64,000 bases of DNA, from positions 4,320,001 to 4,384,000 of the forward strand of contig NC_088710.1 of assembly GCF_963576615.1 (NCBI RefSeq), in the 5' to 3' direction. Both the position numbers and the translations under genes were made by a program. This document shows, in pieces, positions 1-11,610 of this stretch; position 1 is the first letter of the stretch; every line of letters starts with the position of its first letter. The notes under the pieces are model-generated. The model did no database searches, had not been told where the DNA came from, and saw only the letters and a program-made list of their open reading frames with translations. Origin of the DNA: Watersipora subatra (Eukaryota > Bryozoa > Gymnolaemata > Cheilostomatida > Watersiporidae).

Positions 1-1081
1 TCGTTGTTTCTGTTCATATCGAAGTCCGCATTCCACTCTAAAGGTTTTCGTTTTTTCTTGTTATAACTTTGAAAGCAACACCATAGAAATAATTAATAAC
101 TGTATCAGGCTAATAGTAGTTCCTTGTTTACATGCGGTCTTCATACTTCGACGTATGTGAAAAATGGTTTACATAAACGATGGTATATGAACGACTGGTT
201 TTAGACTAAAAGTTATGCTTAGCGATGTGGCTAAAAATTTAGCATTTGCACGAAATGCAACCCAAATTTCTAATGAGCTTTATGAAATGGACCGCGTAAA
301 AGTTTTGCTCTGCTCAAAAAATTGTATGCACGCTAATATTGACTAGTTCAACAATGCAGAAAAAGAGTTGAGGTCAAAAAATATTGTGGAAGGTAATAAA
401 CAGCCAAAAGATGTTCGTTCCATCGAAAGCAACAATCAGAATGCAACCGGCTGAGCAAAATATGCAAACATTTTTGTTTCAAACATGTTCATTTTTGTTT
501 CTGCATGTATTATAAGTATGGTTCGCTTATGTCACTAGTTCTTAATTATATATATTTGTAGCATTTGATAGATTATCATTGTATAACTTATAAGTTTGCA
601 GATTTATAGCATATTATTTGAGAGCATCCTTGCGATTATCTTAATACGGCTCACAATGGATCGACGCTCATAACTCCTCTTCTATCGCATATAAAAAGCC
701 AGTTTTGGCTGCAAACTGTAGCAAACATATCAATGAGTGCCTTTTTGTTAAATATTGATATAAAATAAAAATGCCTTCAAATTTAGAATGAAAAAAAAAT
801 AATTGAAAGCACCAACAAATTGCAAAGCAGGGCACAGGCTACAATGTCATTGTAGGTTAATTGCAAGCAATAGATATCAGCTGGTAGAGATATAACTCGG
901 CTTCCCAGCGCATTTTTATTTAGAGATCTACGACAAGTTGGAGGTAAGTTAGCAGATTTATTGCATCTAAAAGGTTAATGTCGCTCTGCTCGAAAGATAG
1001 TGCACAATATAGGCGACATTCGCTTCACGCGTAAAGGGCTTAAATTTATCTCCTCAAAATTCTAACGAGCTTTTTGACAAA
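1..1081. other. no gene recognised
   Basis: AT-rich sequence without a long ORF, recognisable protein similarity or tandem array. I see nothing in it beyond short A/T runs. Confidence 0.5.
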
Positions 1082-1185
1082 TACAACGCTAGCCTCTATT
1101 TGAATGCCAACCCTATTTGACCGCCACTTTAGGGGCAAAGCAGAAAAATGGCGTGCCATGGGGTTCAAATAGAGGTTTTACGGTA
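1082..1185. mobile_element. small mariner-type MITE, copy 1
   Basis: About 104 bp. Its right end reads TTCAAATAGAGGTTTTACGG followed by TA, and the left end carries the imperfect inverse (CCTCTATTTGAATGCC). The same short element recurs at 33898-34017 and 41996-42113 (reverse orientation). TA at the outer ends fits a Tc1/mariner-type target site. There is no coding capacity. The left end is degraded (tacaacgctagcctc), so that boundary is approximate. Confidence 0.7.
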
Positions 1186-1419
1186 TTTATCTAGTGGTTA
1201 TGATCTACAATAAAATGTAACATGGACTGTATAAAGTTGTTACCTTCAAGACAGACACCAGCGGCGGTGTGAGAAAGACTTGACAGCAACACGTTCGATA
1301 CGCTAGAGTTTTGTGCTACATGACATAAACTTTACATTTAACCTAAAAACTTGACATACTATTAATAAAAGTAAAAGTGTGTACAATACGCAGACTTGAA
1401 AATAAGTTTTAATCTTACA

Positions 1420-1632
1420 TTACACTAAACTTAATTCCGATTTCAACTTTTTTCTTTTTCCTGCCGGGTTGGCTCTTCTTGCTTCGCTTTCACCTTCACT
1501 TTTAGCTGGCATACTTAAAACCTTTTCAAGCTGATCGGCAAGAAAGACTGAGTGATGCTGTTCTCGTAAATTGTCGCTCGCACGGTCGGCCGCATCAAGA
1601 ACCGCCTCATCAACTCGTAAAATTTGTTTCAC
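1420..1632 (-). CDS. hypothetical 70-aa ORF or terminal exon
   Basis: A short ORF rich in Lys, Arg, Glu and Ala, ending in a basic stretch (GKRKKLKSE near residues 58-66). I do not recognise the protein. It is noticeably more GC-rich than its surroundings and its composition looks protein-like (a helical, charged first half and a basic tail that could act as a nuclear signal), which is why it is listed. It may be a small gene, the last exon of a gene with upstream exons at higher coordinates, or chance. A possible acceptor (ttttacgag) lies only a few codons inside the ORF, so the Met start is uncertain. No neighbouring exon or polyadenylation signal was found to support it. Confidence 0.2.
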   Translation of the reverse strand: MKQILRVDEAVLDAADRASDNLREQHHSVFLADQLEKVLSMPAKSEGESEARRANPAGKRKKLKSELSLV

Positions 1633-2220
1633 ATTTCAAGACAACAATTTGCTCAAAATTTTCCTCGTATCTCAAATTTCTCATATGTTGAGGTAAAATT
1701 GTACATATAAGAGAGTAGAACTGTACCTGGTCTAGAATACCAAATACCCAAGTCTGGTCTGCTCCTCCAAATGATCTCACTAGCAGCTGTCGAGACTGAG
1801 GATTTTGCCTATCGGCAATATGTCTGGATATAAAGATATACGTGCATTTTTAACAGATCTGAGGCAAAACCTTTAATCTAAGCAAGATACAATGGTTCTC
1901 CATACTAACATGTCTTTAAAAATATATTTAGTTTATGAAGTTGTCACTATTGTATTGATTTAACGTTCATAAAACATCTTTCATATTAGACCGAGTTTCT
2001 CGAATAAATCTGTTTTATGGGTTGAAAAGCTTGTAACTCTCCTCCGTGGTTGTGTAATCAGAACACATTTTCTTTACTGATTCAGAGAACTTTCTGGACA
2101 TATTCGGGATTGTTACTTTTTAAAACAGCAACCACAACTAAGGCGAGGAGTGCTTAGGAAGTGAAATAACGATAGGCAAGCGAGCAAGAATTTGTGAATT
2201 TATAGTTTTCATAGTTAGAA

Positions 2221-2645
2221 TGATATCGTGAAAAAATCGATATGACTTGTTTGTTGGTATGTCATAAATGATTGTGATGCAAATAAAAAATTTATGATAG
2301 GAACTATAATTTTCCACTATATTTTGAGTCGTTAAATGATGATGAATATGTGCTCAATAGATGTGATGCCAGTGTAAATGTTTTAACTAATTTTTTAAAA
2401 TCGTACGAACTTCTATAGTTTTAGCCTGAATGATGGTGAAGTACTGTTTTTTTCCTGTTTGACAACGTTTGCTGTGGGTTGCCCGACCTTTTTACTAGTG
2501 CTTCACTAAATATCATTGTTTTATGAACACGCTCAGATATATACATTATAATGAAAGTTCAAAAACTTCGAAGTGTTGAACAGGTTGCCCAGAGTTACTG
2601 ACACGCATTGACAAAAACGGCAAGGGTTCAAAGGGTTAAATGAGT
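2221..2645 (-). repeat. dispersed 430-bp repeat, copy 1
   Basis: An inverted copy of the sequence at 60140-60563. Matching blocks run the whole length, for example ACTTGTTTGTTGGTA, AATGATTGTGATGCAAATAA, TTTGCTGTGGGTTGCCCGAC and TTACTGACACGCATTGACA, separated by diverged stretches with small indels. Both copies contain a pair of short opposite-sense ORFs that are not conserved as protein. It is probably a non-autonomous transposable element of unknown class; no clear terminal repeats or target duplications were identified. Confidence 0.75.
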
Positions 2646-5380
2646 TATGTACCGTTTTCCAGTTGAAATAACTTGGAGTTGTTATCAACACCAAGTTATT
2701 CACTCCATACACTCCATACCGTAAACACATTATTGTTTACGGTATGGGGTACTTTTGTATGGCACTTCCTTCAAGGCTGACTGGCAAAATAAAACTGGTT
2801 TAACAAATTGAAATCATTACCTGAAGACATCGTTTACATGTACAACCCTTGGAAATATTTGTCAATGATTTTTGTTCTAGATAATTCTTCATTTTTGAGC
2901 GATTTTGTACCCAAAGGGAAAACTACTACTTACACAGCTAACAGTTTGACCAAGTCTTGCTTTTGTCCTGCGTAGATTCCCATTTTGATGATTGGTTCAG
3001 CATCTTTTGCGATCATTGGTAGAATTCTCTAGCAAAACAAATACACACGCGCAATACAGAATTACGGGGTCAGTGAGAGTATGAATTGGCTTACTCTGTA
3101 TGACTATTACTAACGACAGCTGTTAATAACTGCAACCTAGTACTATAGTATATCCAAGTTACAAGTTGCACGACTAAATTCACTCGTACTTATGCCTACA
3201 TTCAGCAGGTTCAGAGTGTTACTCGCTAAGCACCAAGTTATTACCACGGGAAGGTCAGTATTGTTTATATTATTATTAATTCTACGCCCTTATCATGGCC
3301 TCAGAGAAGAAAGACAGTTTAGTCAGCAATTAAATTGGAGCAAAAAGATGCTGCCGCTGAAAAAAAAGCCTAACATGATAAAACATGTTTCATCAGCCCT
3401 ATTGCCTGATCTTTTTCTTGGTCATACAAAAAAGAAAGTGTAGGTTATGTGCAACCAAAATTTGGATTTCAATTTTTACACATATTTTCTATTTTGTAAT
3501 ATTCTGTATCTTTGTGGTAATTTTTATTTTCGAGTTTAATAAGAATCCTGTGTAATATAGTTTTTTTCTATACCATCAAAGTTATTATCATTAATTTATT
3601 ATTCAGTATAACAATCAAAGAATAGTGGATACTTTTTCTATACTGGGAATGTTTTACAATGAGGTCACAAATAAAACATTTGAATTGGATTACCTCTTTC
3701 AATCGTATGTCCTTATTATACACCTCGAACCGATACGGTCTGAGCTACGACCATGTCGACTGATGACCGATTGGTCATAACCGATCTAGGTCGTAACTTG
3801 GATAGATAGTGAGCGCAGTTGTTAGTTACTATTAACTAGTACTATTATTAGTCAGAAGGTGGTACTGGTTAGTAATAGTTATTAGTAGTATTAGTCATAA
3901 GGTGATAGTGGCTATTGCTTCAGAGTTTCACTGGAATGCCTAGTTACTCAAAAACTGACATATTTGCTACTGTTATAATGAGACACTATCAGATCAGCTG
4001 CAATACTGGTAGAGTCAAACCTCCATTAACATTTATAATCACCTTTACAAATACAGAAATTTGAAATTTTTTTGTAATATACAAAGTAATTTTAACATAT
4101 GATATCCAAAATTTCTCAAAACACTATATTTATTAACTAACAAAAAGATAGCAGCACTAATAATAAAATGCAAAAATAATAAAATATGGAAGTGGAATTA
4201 ATTTAAGCTACTGTAATTTAAAGTAGAGATAGTTATGCTGAGTACATGTACAGTATAACACCAAATATACAGCCTCTACTCTGAGTACATGTACATGTAC
4301 AGTATAACACCAAATGTACAGATTGCCAAACCTCCACTCGTGTTCTGGGGTCTCTAAGGTAACATCATTGTCTTAACACTCTAGATTTTGCATGAAATTT
4401 AGACTTTTACATTTAGATTTTTCATATTTTTGTATAATACATTATTTTTACACCATATGTAACTTATTTAAGTATTTATCATAGGTTTTAAACTCTGGAA
4501 CAAATGAAACCAAAGAAAATATACGTTTATAAGAATATTTACTCCAACATGCAAACATTTCGATATAGGAAGGAAACACCGGAATGGAGTAACTTCAAAC
4601 GTCGAGGTTTGACTGTAACGAGACTGATGTACCTCGGTATGATGATTTGCTAGTTTCCAGCACAAACTTCAACTTATGGGAATTCATGACAAAATTTTTA
4701 GCTTATCATCTAGGCCAACAAAGTTAGAAGGACTAATACATCATCTCTGTAGCTCCATAAACGTAAGTAATCTCACATGCGGCGCACATAATCTCACATC
4801 TAATGCTGTCTAATATTTAGAGGATGACCTCGACACAAGGTTTTAATGCTTCACGGGCACCTGTAATATAGGTGCCTGTAATTTCAGCTGCGAAAGGTTA
4901 GGGCATTTTATTTAAATATTTTGCAAAAAAGTAGGTCAAACAATTTTTTTTAACAAAGCCTGTAGTTGATGACCCAATATGGAACAGTTAATAGTTATCA
5001 TTTAACTTGAGATATTATATTCCATAGAACATGCTCACCCTGGCAGCGCTCAATTCAGAGATGACTTTTACCCTATCGCTTCCTCCTGTGAACTGCCCCT
5101 GTAGTCTATAGAGCTGTAAATATACACATATCCTTATCTACATGTACTTATCCTTATCTACATGTGTATTGATTACTATTTCTTTGATTATAAGAAAGAT
5201 GGCCAGCTAACAAAATGCTTGGTCACATGCCCCACAAACTCATTCAGTTGTCTAGGCAGTCTAGTTAATCTCTGATGAGGAGATTCTGGCATAGAACAAT
5301 GTTTTGGTTTGTTTGGCAAACATGTTTCTAGATATGTACGCTTTGATTTCATTTCTTTAGGCATTACTTTAGTCCCTGCA
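2646..5380. other. no gene recognised
   Basis: AT-rich intergenic sequence. It holds a local duplication at about 4238-4322 (blocks around GAGTACATGTAC and CAGTATAACACCAAAT, twice) and a TAGTA/TTAGT-rich patch at about 3815-3910. The 83-aa ORF at 3192-3443 has a Lys-rich end but no recognisable family. Nothing else stands out. Confidence 0.45.
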
Positions 5381-5755
5381 ATGCCTATGCAATGTTTATG
5401 TTAGGCCTATGCTTATGCTGCCTTATGCCATGCTTATGTTAGGCCTATGCTTATGCTGCGATTATGCCATGCTTATGTTAGGTCTATGCTTACCGGTATG
5501 CTGCGATTATGCTATGTTTATGTTAGGCCTATGCTTATGCTGAGCTCATGTCATGTTTATGTTAGGCGTATGCTTATGCTGTGATTATGCCATGTTTGTA
5601 TTAGGCATATGCTTATGCTGCGCTTATGCCATGTCTATGTTAGGCGTATGCTTATGCTGCGCTTATGCCATGTTTATGGCATAGGTGTATGCTTTTGCTG
5701 CGCTTATGTTACGCTTACGTTATGCTTCAGCCATGTTTATGTAAACCTTATGCTG
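5381..5755. repeat. 39-bp tandem array (ATGCTTATG-rich)
   Basis: About nine imperfect copies of a unit built around GCCATGCTTATGTTAGGCCT and ATGCTTATGCTGCGATTAT. The last units are degenerate (TTACGCTTACGTTATGC). The unit is itself made of ATGCTTATG-like words, which suggests growth from a shorter repeat. Confidence 0.85.
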
Positions 5756-6240
5756 AGCTAATGTTATGGCACTAGTTACAGGCACTTCTGTCTATTATCT
5801 TCTCAATGATCTGATATCTTCAACATAAACACACATCACAAGTTGTACTCGTCAGCTGCACCAAGTTCACTTATCTCAACTAAGACATGCATAGCATATG
5901 TGGGGCCACTAGGGAGATGCTAATAAACTCCATTCCTGCTGCCCTCATTCGTGCAATTCAAAAAGGTTTTCATCATTGTTATAGATTTATTTGAATAGCC
6001 TGAATTATATAATGAGTTCTTCACATTTGTACAGATTTTCCTGTGTGTCAACCAAAGAATAAATATGGATAGTTGTTTTAATTATAGAGCTCCACGTCAT
6101 AGAAAACCAGTAATTCATTGGCCTAAGAGTTTAAAACAGTCATTCTTAACCTCATGCCAGGTAGTTAGTCCTGCGCGAGTCATATGTAAACGGATCGAAC
6201 TCTTCAAGGTTGGAAATGTACATATATCATAGATATATGA

Positions 6241-6393
6241 AATAAAATGTGGTAGTATCATCAAAATCCTTGAGGCAGCTGTTTGGAATACATGTACATG
6301 GGATTCAATTGAACAGAGAATAAGAACCTGACAAGCAGGCGATACTATGATTTACTGACAGGCAGTTTCTTAACAAAGGAAGTCTTAAATATG
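6241..6393 (+). repeat. dispersed repeat, pair with 13473-13617
   Basis: Shares TAAAATGTGGTA, ATGGGATTCAA, GAACAGAGA and the near-identical block GATACTATGATTTACTGACA followed by GGCAGT with 13473-13617, in the same orientation. The class is unknown; no terminal repeats were seen. Confidence 0.65.
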
Positions 6394-6669
6394 ACCATTT
6401 GTTTGCTTCCAAAAACCATAGACATCTAGATATATGCTAGGGAGTTTAAGCAGTGCTTACTGTGGCGCTTCAGTGATTATATGTAAAGGTTACCTGCTGT
6501 GCTGTGAAAGGGCCAGTAGATTTGTTGATGACATCATGCTTGGAGCCAGCGAAGTAGCACTAGAAGAAAAGATGCAGATAAGTTTTCTGAGAAGAAAACT
6601 GACAAGCGTTCTGAGGAGAATAGAGGCGCGGCTAAGGAGAATAAGGGCGAGGCTAACAATGGTCAAAGG

Positions 6670-7440
6670 CAGGGGTCAGCAACCTGCTGCTCCGGAGCCG
6701 AATGCGGCTCTTTCATCCCCTCACTGCGGCTCTCTCTGACTTTGGTTTTTTTTTCTTTTTCCTTTTTTCACCATATACCAAGTAATTCATAAAAATATAG
6801 AAGTTTTATTACTAGATTTTGTAATATAACTTAAAAATTTTAATTATGGTGATAAATCAAACATTGTCACTTGTTATGCGTCTTTATTTATGCTCCAATA
6901 AAATCACCAAAATTACACCAGCCGGCAGGACACTTCTTGGTTTTTTACCCCAGGTAGGCAAGCTATGGCAGATACTAAGAAAAGAAACGTGACAGAAGAA
7001 AATAGAAGATTTAATCTTACGTGGGCTGATTCGTTTGCTTTCACTGCTGATGAGACTGGTTTACCAGTTTACTTAATATCTAATGAGAAATTTGCAAACA
7101 ACAAAAAGTCAAATGTCGCAAGAAACTTTCAGAATAAACACTCAGCCTTTGATAAAAATATCCAGACTGGGACGAAAGAATAAGGCCATTTTGGAACTGA
7201 TGCGTAAGGCTAATTTGAGTAAAAATTATTTCAAGAACAGGGTGAACTCCGCAAGTTCAACTACATGTGCTAGTTTTGTGGCCGCTCAAAAAATAGTCAG
7301 GCACGGAAAGAATGACGGACCGACGGAGAATATATAAAAGAATCATTCGTTAAGATTTCTGAGCATCTGTTCACAGACTTTAAGTATATTCATTTTGCAT
7401 ATATTTTGCATATTTTGTCATTGTTTGAATAAATTGCCTT
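6670..7440 (+). pseudogene. broken hAT transposon end with BED-finger/ZBED-type transposase N-terminus
   Basis: The segment opens with CAGGGGTCAGCAACCTGC followed by repeated GCGGCTC words, the typical 5' end of a hAT element. From 6965 a 72-codon ORF (MADTKKRN...) resembles the N-terminus of ZBED/EPM2AIP1-like hAT transposases. Its zinc-finger cysteine is lost: the motif reads LISNEK where a Cys is expected in that family. Similarity then jumps frame: first at about 7170-7190 into the ORF 7083-7337 (LSKNYF, TCASFVAAQKIV), and again at about 7318-7332, where the reading YIKESFVKISEHLFTDFK resumes in another frame until about 7435. At least two frameshifts and the absence of the catalytic domain make it a dead 5' fragment. 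No 3' end or target duplication was found. Confidence 0.75.
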
Positions 7441-7907
7441 TTATCATTCAGGTTGACAGCTTACTCACCGTACGTGCCTAATGACAGCATACACAAGAAA
7501 TGTAGCACATTTGCTGCAGTTAGAATTTAAGTTTGACGTTTTGTTAAAAGAAGGACTGAATTAAACATGAAGTTACAATTTTTTCTTAAGTAACTTTAAA
7601 TACAGCGTAACATTTTCACGTTACGTTCAAGTTATTATTAGCTATTTTATTGTTCTTCGCGAAAGTGTAATTTTGTTTTCTCAGCAGTTAAATCATTATA
7701 CATGCCACACTTGTTTTATGGTGTAAACATGGTATAAAAGTATTAAAAGCTAAACAACAACGTTACATATACTATTTATTTTTTTCAATTTAAAATATCA
7801 AAAGGGGTTTGTGGCTCCCACTGTGTTCTTTCCTGCGGAAAATTGGTCTAAATGGCTCTTTGAGTAGAAAAGGTTGCAGACACAAGGTTGCAGGACAAGG
7901 TTGCAGT

Positions 7908-8330
7908 CTAAATATAACAAGGTTACTACCATATACAATACAGTAGTACCATATACTCATATTTCTAAATATGACAAGGTTACTACCAAATACAATACTG
8001 TAGTACCATATACTCATATCTCTAAATATAACAAGGTTACTACAATATACAATACAGTAGTACCATATACTCATATCTCTAAATATTACAAGGTTATTAC
8101 CGTATACAATACAGTAGTACCATATACTCATATCTCTAAATATTACAAGGTTATTACCGTATACAATACAGTAGTACCATATACTCATATTTCTAAATAT
8201 GACAAGGTTACTACCAAATACAATACTGTAGTACCATATACTCATATCTCTAAATGTGACAAGGTTACTACCACATACAATACAGTAGTACCATATACTC
8301 ATATCTCTAAATATGACAAGGTGACTATAT
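7908..8330. repeat. 57-bp minisatellite, left array
   Basis: Seven to eight tandem copies of a 57-bp unit containing ACAAGGTTACTACC, TACAATACAGTAGTACCATA and TACTCATATCTCTAAATAT. As 57 is a multiple of three, the array is open on both strands and gives spurious repetitive ORFs of 170 and 188 aa. The same unit forms a second array at 11437-11610, so the two arrays bracket the gypsy-like relic. Confidence 0.95.
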
Positions 8331-8349
8331 TAAATTCTTTCCTACATTG

Positions 8350-8865
8350 GCTCGAGGAATGCACAATCTATGGCAATTGCTACAGAAACACAAGGAATGG
8401 GTCTGGGGAAGTGCTCAAGCCAATGTGTTTGATCAGTTGAGACAGATGATCTCCAAGGCACCCACGTTAACACCCTTCTGTTTGGAGGCACCAACAAGGC
8501 TGAGTACAAATGCTACTTCATATGGGCTTGGAGCCGCTGTTCTACAGCTAGTCAATGAGGAGTGGCGACCGGTGGCATATGCGTCCCGCAGTCTTACTGC
8601 AGCAGAGCAAAGATATGCTCAAATAGAGAAATAAGAACTTGCAATTTGTTGGGACGTGAGAATTTCCATTACTACTTGGCGGGTCGTGAGTTTGAGGTAG
8701 AAACAGATCACAAGCCTCTCATATCAATCCTCGGAAATAAGAAACTATTTAAGCTGCCATCACGTGCTCAGAGGTTTAGACTCCAAAAGATGGCTTACAT
8801 CTACAGAATTACGTACACACCAGGGGCAAAGCTAGTTTTAGCGGTTGCACTGTCTAGGTCTCCAT
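8350..8865 (+). pseudogene. gypsy-type RT connection + RNase H fragment
   Basis: The first part (EWVWGSAQ..VFDQL, then STNATSYGLGAAVLQ and RPVAYASRSLTAAEQRYAQIEK) is the RT-RNase H junction of Ty3/gypsy pol. The RNase H strand that normally carries Asp before AS-GLGAVL reads TNATSYGLGA here, so that catalytic Asp is lost. A TAA stop follows IEK where Glu is expected, and the reading then shifts frame to the RNase H C-terminal half (FHYYLAGREFEVETDHKPL, 8664-8720), ending in LVLAVALSRSP. The last segment has Val where the family has Asp (ADALSR). Together these changes rule out activity. Confidence 0.85.
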
Positions 8866-9059
8866 TGGATGTTGCTGGAGTTGAGAGGAACAGAGAGTTG
8901 GTTGAGTCTCCTGTTGTGTGTGAGTTGGTTGGCTATATCTGGCTATATCTTCTAACAGACTTGAAAGGATCAAGGCATCTCTTCTGGAAGATGCTGCGGA
9001 AATGAGATTGTTGAAATACATTGCAGAAGGTTGGCCACAATATAAGGATGTAGACCCAG

Positions 9060-9870
9060 CTGTGCGCAACTTTCAAGGATTTCCTCTCAGAAGTAGGAGG
9101 AGTTGTGTTCTACAACAGCAGAGTGTTCATTCTGGAACTGGACAGACAGTCAGTACTGGTCTCAGTGCACAAGGGCCATCAGGGGGAAATTAAGTGTATA
9201 CGTCAAGCTGTGGAACTAGTCTGGTGGCCAGGAATGATTACTGATATCGGGGAACTGGTCTTAGGCGTGTTCTGAATGTACTGAGTTTTGTAGATGGTCC
9301 AGAGAACCGCTGATGTGCTCAGAACTGCCTGAGAGACAATGGTGGAGGTTGGCTGTGAACATAATGGAGGAGTCCCGGTCGTACTTGGTGGTAGTAGACT
9401 ACTTCAGCAGATTTATCACAGTGCATGAGTTGGTTGACTCAACCTCGGTCAGAAGCAGTGGTTTAAGTTCTCCAGAAGTTGTTCTGTCTGATTGGAGTAC
9501 CAAATTCTGTTATGAGTGACAATGGTCCACAGTCTAGCTCTAAAAGCTTCAAAAGGTTCATAAGAAAGTGAGACATCCAGCATGTCACAAAGTTTACTGA
9601 GGTACCCTCAGAGTAACGGTGAGGCTGAACTGGCAGTACAAACTGTAAAAGGTCTGATGAACAAGAATGTCAGTTTTGATGCGGTATTCTGTTCATATCG
9701 AGACACACCATTAGCTAATGGTTACTCCCAGGCACAACTGTTGTTCAAAAGAGGGCTAAATTCGATGGAATTTTTGAATGGCCGCAAGATCGACTATAGG
9801 AGGCTACAAGAGACAGAGCAGTTGCAACAAAACTACCAAATGTCCCAGTGTAATCGAAGGTACAGGACTG
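9060..9870 (+). pseudogene. gypsy-type integrase fragments
   Basis: An HHCC-like segment near 9080-9300 reads VHKGHQGEIKCIRQA, then VWWPGM, then a Cys-containing stretch. The catalytic core follows (QWWRLAVNIMEE, YLVVVDYFSRFI at about 9340-9420; MSDNGPQ at about 9510-9535; YPQSNGEAE at about 9602-9630). The two Asp and the Glu of the DDE core can each be located, but in different frames, separated by stops and frameshifts (9470-9600). It is clearly an integrase of the Ty3/gypsy type, and inactive. A linker-like, low-complexity continuation with repeated VVAP words reaches 10392. Confidence 0.8.
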
Positions 9871-10410
9871 AGGCATAGGACTGAGGCACAGGAATCAGTC
9901 CCGATCGGACAAGAGGTAGCCATACAAGACCCAGGTGAAGATCCAGTAAGGGCAAGAGTTGTGGTGGCACAGGGGCGAGAGGTTGTAGCCATAGAACAAT
10001 CACAAAGGCTGTTGAGGCAAAATCGGCATTTAACCAGACCGTGTAGAGATTCAGAAGCATCAGTTCCAGGTGTGGTAGCACCTCGTGGCGAAAACTCAAG
10101 TCCACAGTTAGAGTCAGGTGTGGTTGCACCGGCAGCTCAAGCTGAATTCAGCACAGGGGTGGATGCATGTGTAGAGGTACCAACGGTGCCTGAGCCCAGA
10201 CATGTGCCGACAATTGCTGAACAGAAGCCAATGGCGAGCCATGACAAGGGTACCACAGAGAGGTGGTCAGAAGAGAGCCAACGAAGATCTAAAGTTCAAA
10301 CCTGTGACAGTCATGTTTCACCAACAGTGACCTGGAGGGTGACAACCAGAAGTGGCCAGGTGAGTAGGGCACCTAAGAGACTAAATATATAACTTTTGTG
10401 TTTGTTTTTT

Positions 10411-11001
10411 ACCATGAGAAATTTTCTAATCAGCAACTCAATCGTCAGGGATGTTGTCAGCTCACAGTGGGAGACTATTTCCTTGCCAGGGGTAGGTTGG
10501 CAGAAAGTAATTGACTATGTTCTTGATAGAAGGGAGCGTTTCCAGAGGTCTTTTATGTACATTCATGTAGGACCAGTCCGATTCTTTAGGTTTCATAGAA
10601 CTCAGAATATAAGCGAGACTCAACTTATGACAACCTATCTGGGTACTGTGTGGAGCATTTTTGAAAAATTGGATCATAGGTTAGGTAGTCTTAAAATCTC
10701 CCCTATAGTGTGTACAATTCACCTAATGGACTTTAGGGTGTACAATGATCATCTGGCTGCCAGTGTGCCTGGAGGTCACAGTCGTCAGATTTTAACAGCT
10801 AGATACGTCGAAAATTCTCGCTTGATAAAGGGCATGGTTGTGGAGGAAAATAAAGGTATCACAGCATTTAATGATTCCAATGGATTGTGCACACCATTCC
10901 AGCACTGTACCGTTTTTAAGAGAAATAGGGGCTATTTTTGTTTTTGGCTTATGTTTCTGAAAGATGGCCTTTACCCAAACCGAGAAATTGTGAGGAAGTA
11001 A
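10411..11001 (+). CDS. SGNH/GDSL-hydrolase-like ORF in the env position of the gypsy relic
   Basis: An uninterrupted ORF of about 196 aa from the Met at 10411; an in-frame Met at 10396 is an alternative start. The first residues, FLISNSIVRDV, sit where SGNH hydrolases have GDS, so the nucleophile-block Gly-Asp are replaced by Ser-Asn while the Ser is kept. A SLPGVGW segment, HVGPVRF, and a closing DGLYPNREIVRK follow; the last corresponds to the D-x-x-H block with His changed to Tyr. The order of blocks, the length and the DG-x-PN ending support the SGNH fold. It lies just after integrase in the same strand, as an extra third ORF of the element would. The altered catalytic residues suggest either decay or a non-enzymatic role. 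The family assignment comes from motifs only and is moderate; the alternative is an unrelated host-derived domain. Confidence 0.45.
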   Translation, partial: TMRNFLISNSIVRDVVSSQWETISLPGVGWQKVIDYVLDRRERFQRSFMYIHVGPVRFFRFHRTQNISETQLMTTYLGTVWSIFEKLDHRLGSLKISPIVCTIHLMDFRVYNDHLAASVPGGHSRQILTARYVENSRLIKGMVVEENKGITAFNDSNGLCTPFQHCTVFKRNRGYFCFWLMFLKDGLYPNREIVRK

Positions 11002-11436
11002 GTGAGGGAGGTCGTAATGCTGAATAATGCCAAATGGAGTGATCTCCATTAAACTTTAATTATATTGCTGATAGGACAGCGTAATTAGTTAAGTGTACCA
11101 GGTGAGACCTTGTTTTTTAAATCCCTTAGAGTAACATAAGTCATAAATAAATAATAAAAAAAATTAATACTAACAATGTAAGTCCATGCACTACTCGACT
11201 CGTGATACTTCTCCCATGCTTGGATTGTCTGTTTTAGGTGTGGTTGCACCCTTGCTAACACTGGACTGGAAGAGAGCTTACGGGGGAGATGTGGTAGTAC
11301 CGGAAGGGTGACGCAGCAGGACAACACGGAAAGTCAAGATGCTCCAGTTCGCTCTCTCTGATCTGCTAGCGACCGAGAAAGATGTGCCTTGACCGACGCT
11401 CTTGTTCCATTCTGCTATACAGTTACTCACAACCCA

Positions 11437-11610
11437 GGTATAGCACACATATCTCTAAATATGACAAGATTACTACCAAATACAATACAGTAGTACCATA
11501 TACTCATATCTCTAAATATAACAAGGTTACTACCAAATACAATACAGTAGTACCATATACTCATATCTCTAAATATAACAAGATTATTACCAAATACAAT
11601 ACAGTAGTAC
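11437..11610. repeat. 57-bp minisatellite, right array
   Basis: Three copies of the 57-bp unit of 7908-8330, in the same orientation, followed by a degraded partial unit up to about 11660. Confidence 0.92.

Larger units (their letters stand above)
8331..11436 (+). mobile_element. decayed Ty3/gypsy-type LTR retrotransposon (internal region)
   Basis: An ordered but broken pol region: end of the RT connection and RNase H (8350-8865), integrase zinc finger and core (9060-9870), integrase C-terminal or linker-like sequence (9870-10392) and a further SGNH-like ORF (10411-11001). Gag, protease and the catalytic part of RT are absent; similarity begins abruptly at about 8340, right after the minisatellite. 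No convincing LTR pair was found. The stretch 11085-11430 has phrases such as GGTGTGGTTGCACC that also occur at 10073 and 10118, so it probably belongs to the same element. In-frame stops and frameshifts show it is inactive. Confidence 0.8.

Noticed and set aside
6434-6739. 101-codon ORF before the hAT fragment
   Set aside because: Its Arg-rich middle comes from a GAGGAGAATA-like repeat and its end is the hAT terminal sequence; no recognisable protein.
7790-8440. 170- and 188-codon repetitive ORFs
   Set aside because: Translation of the 57-bp minisatellite (19 codons per unit) with random ends.
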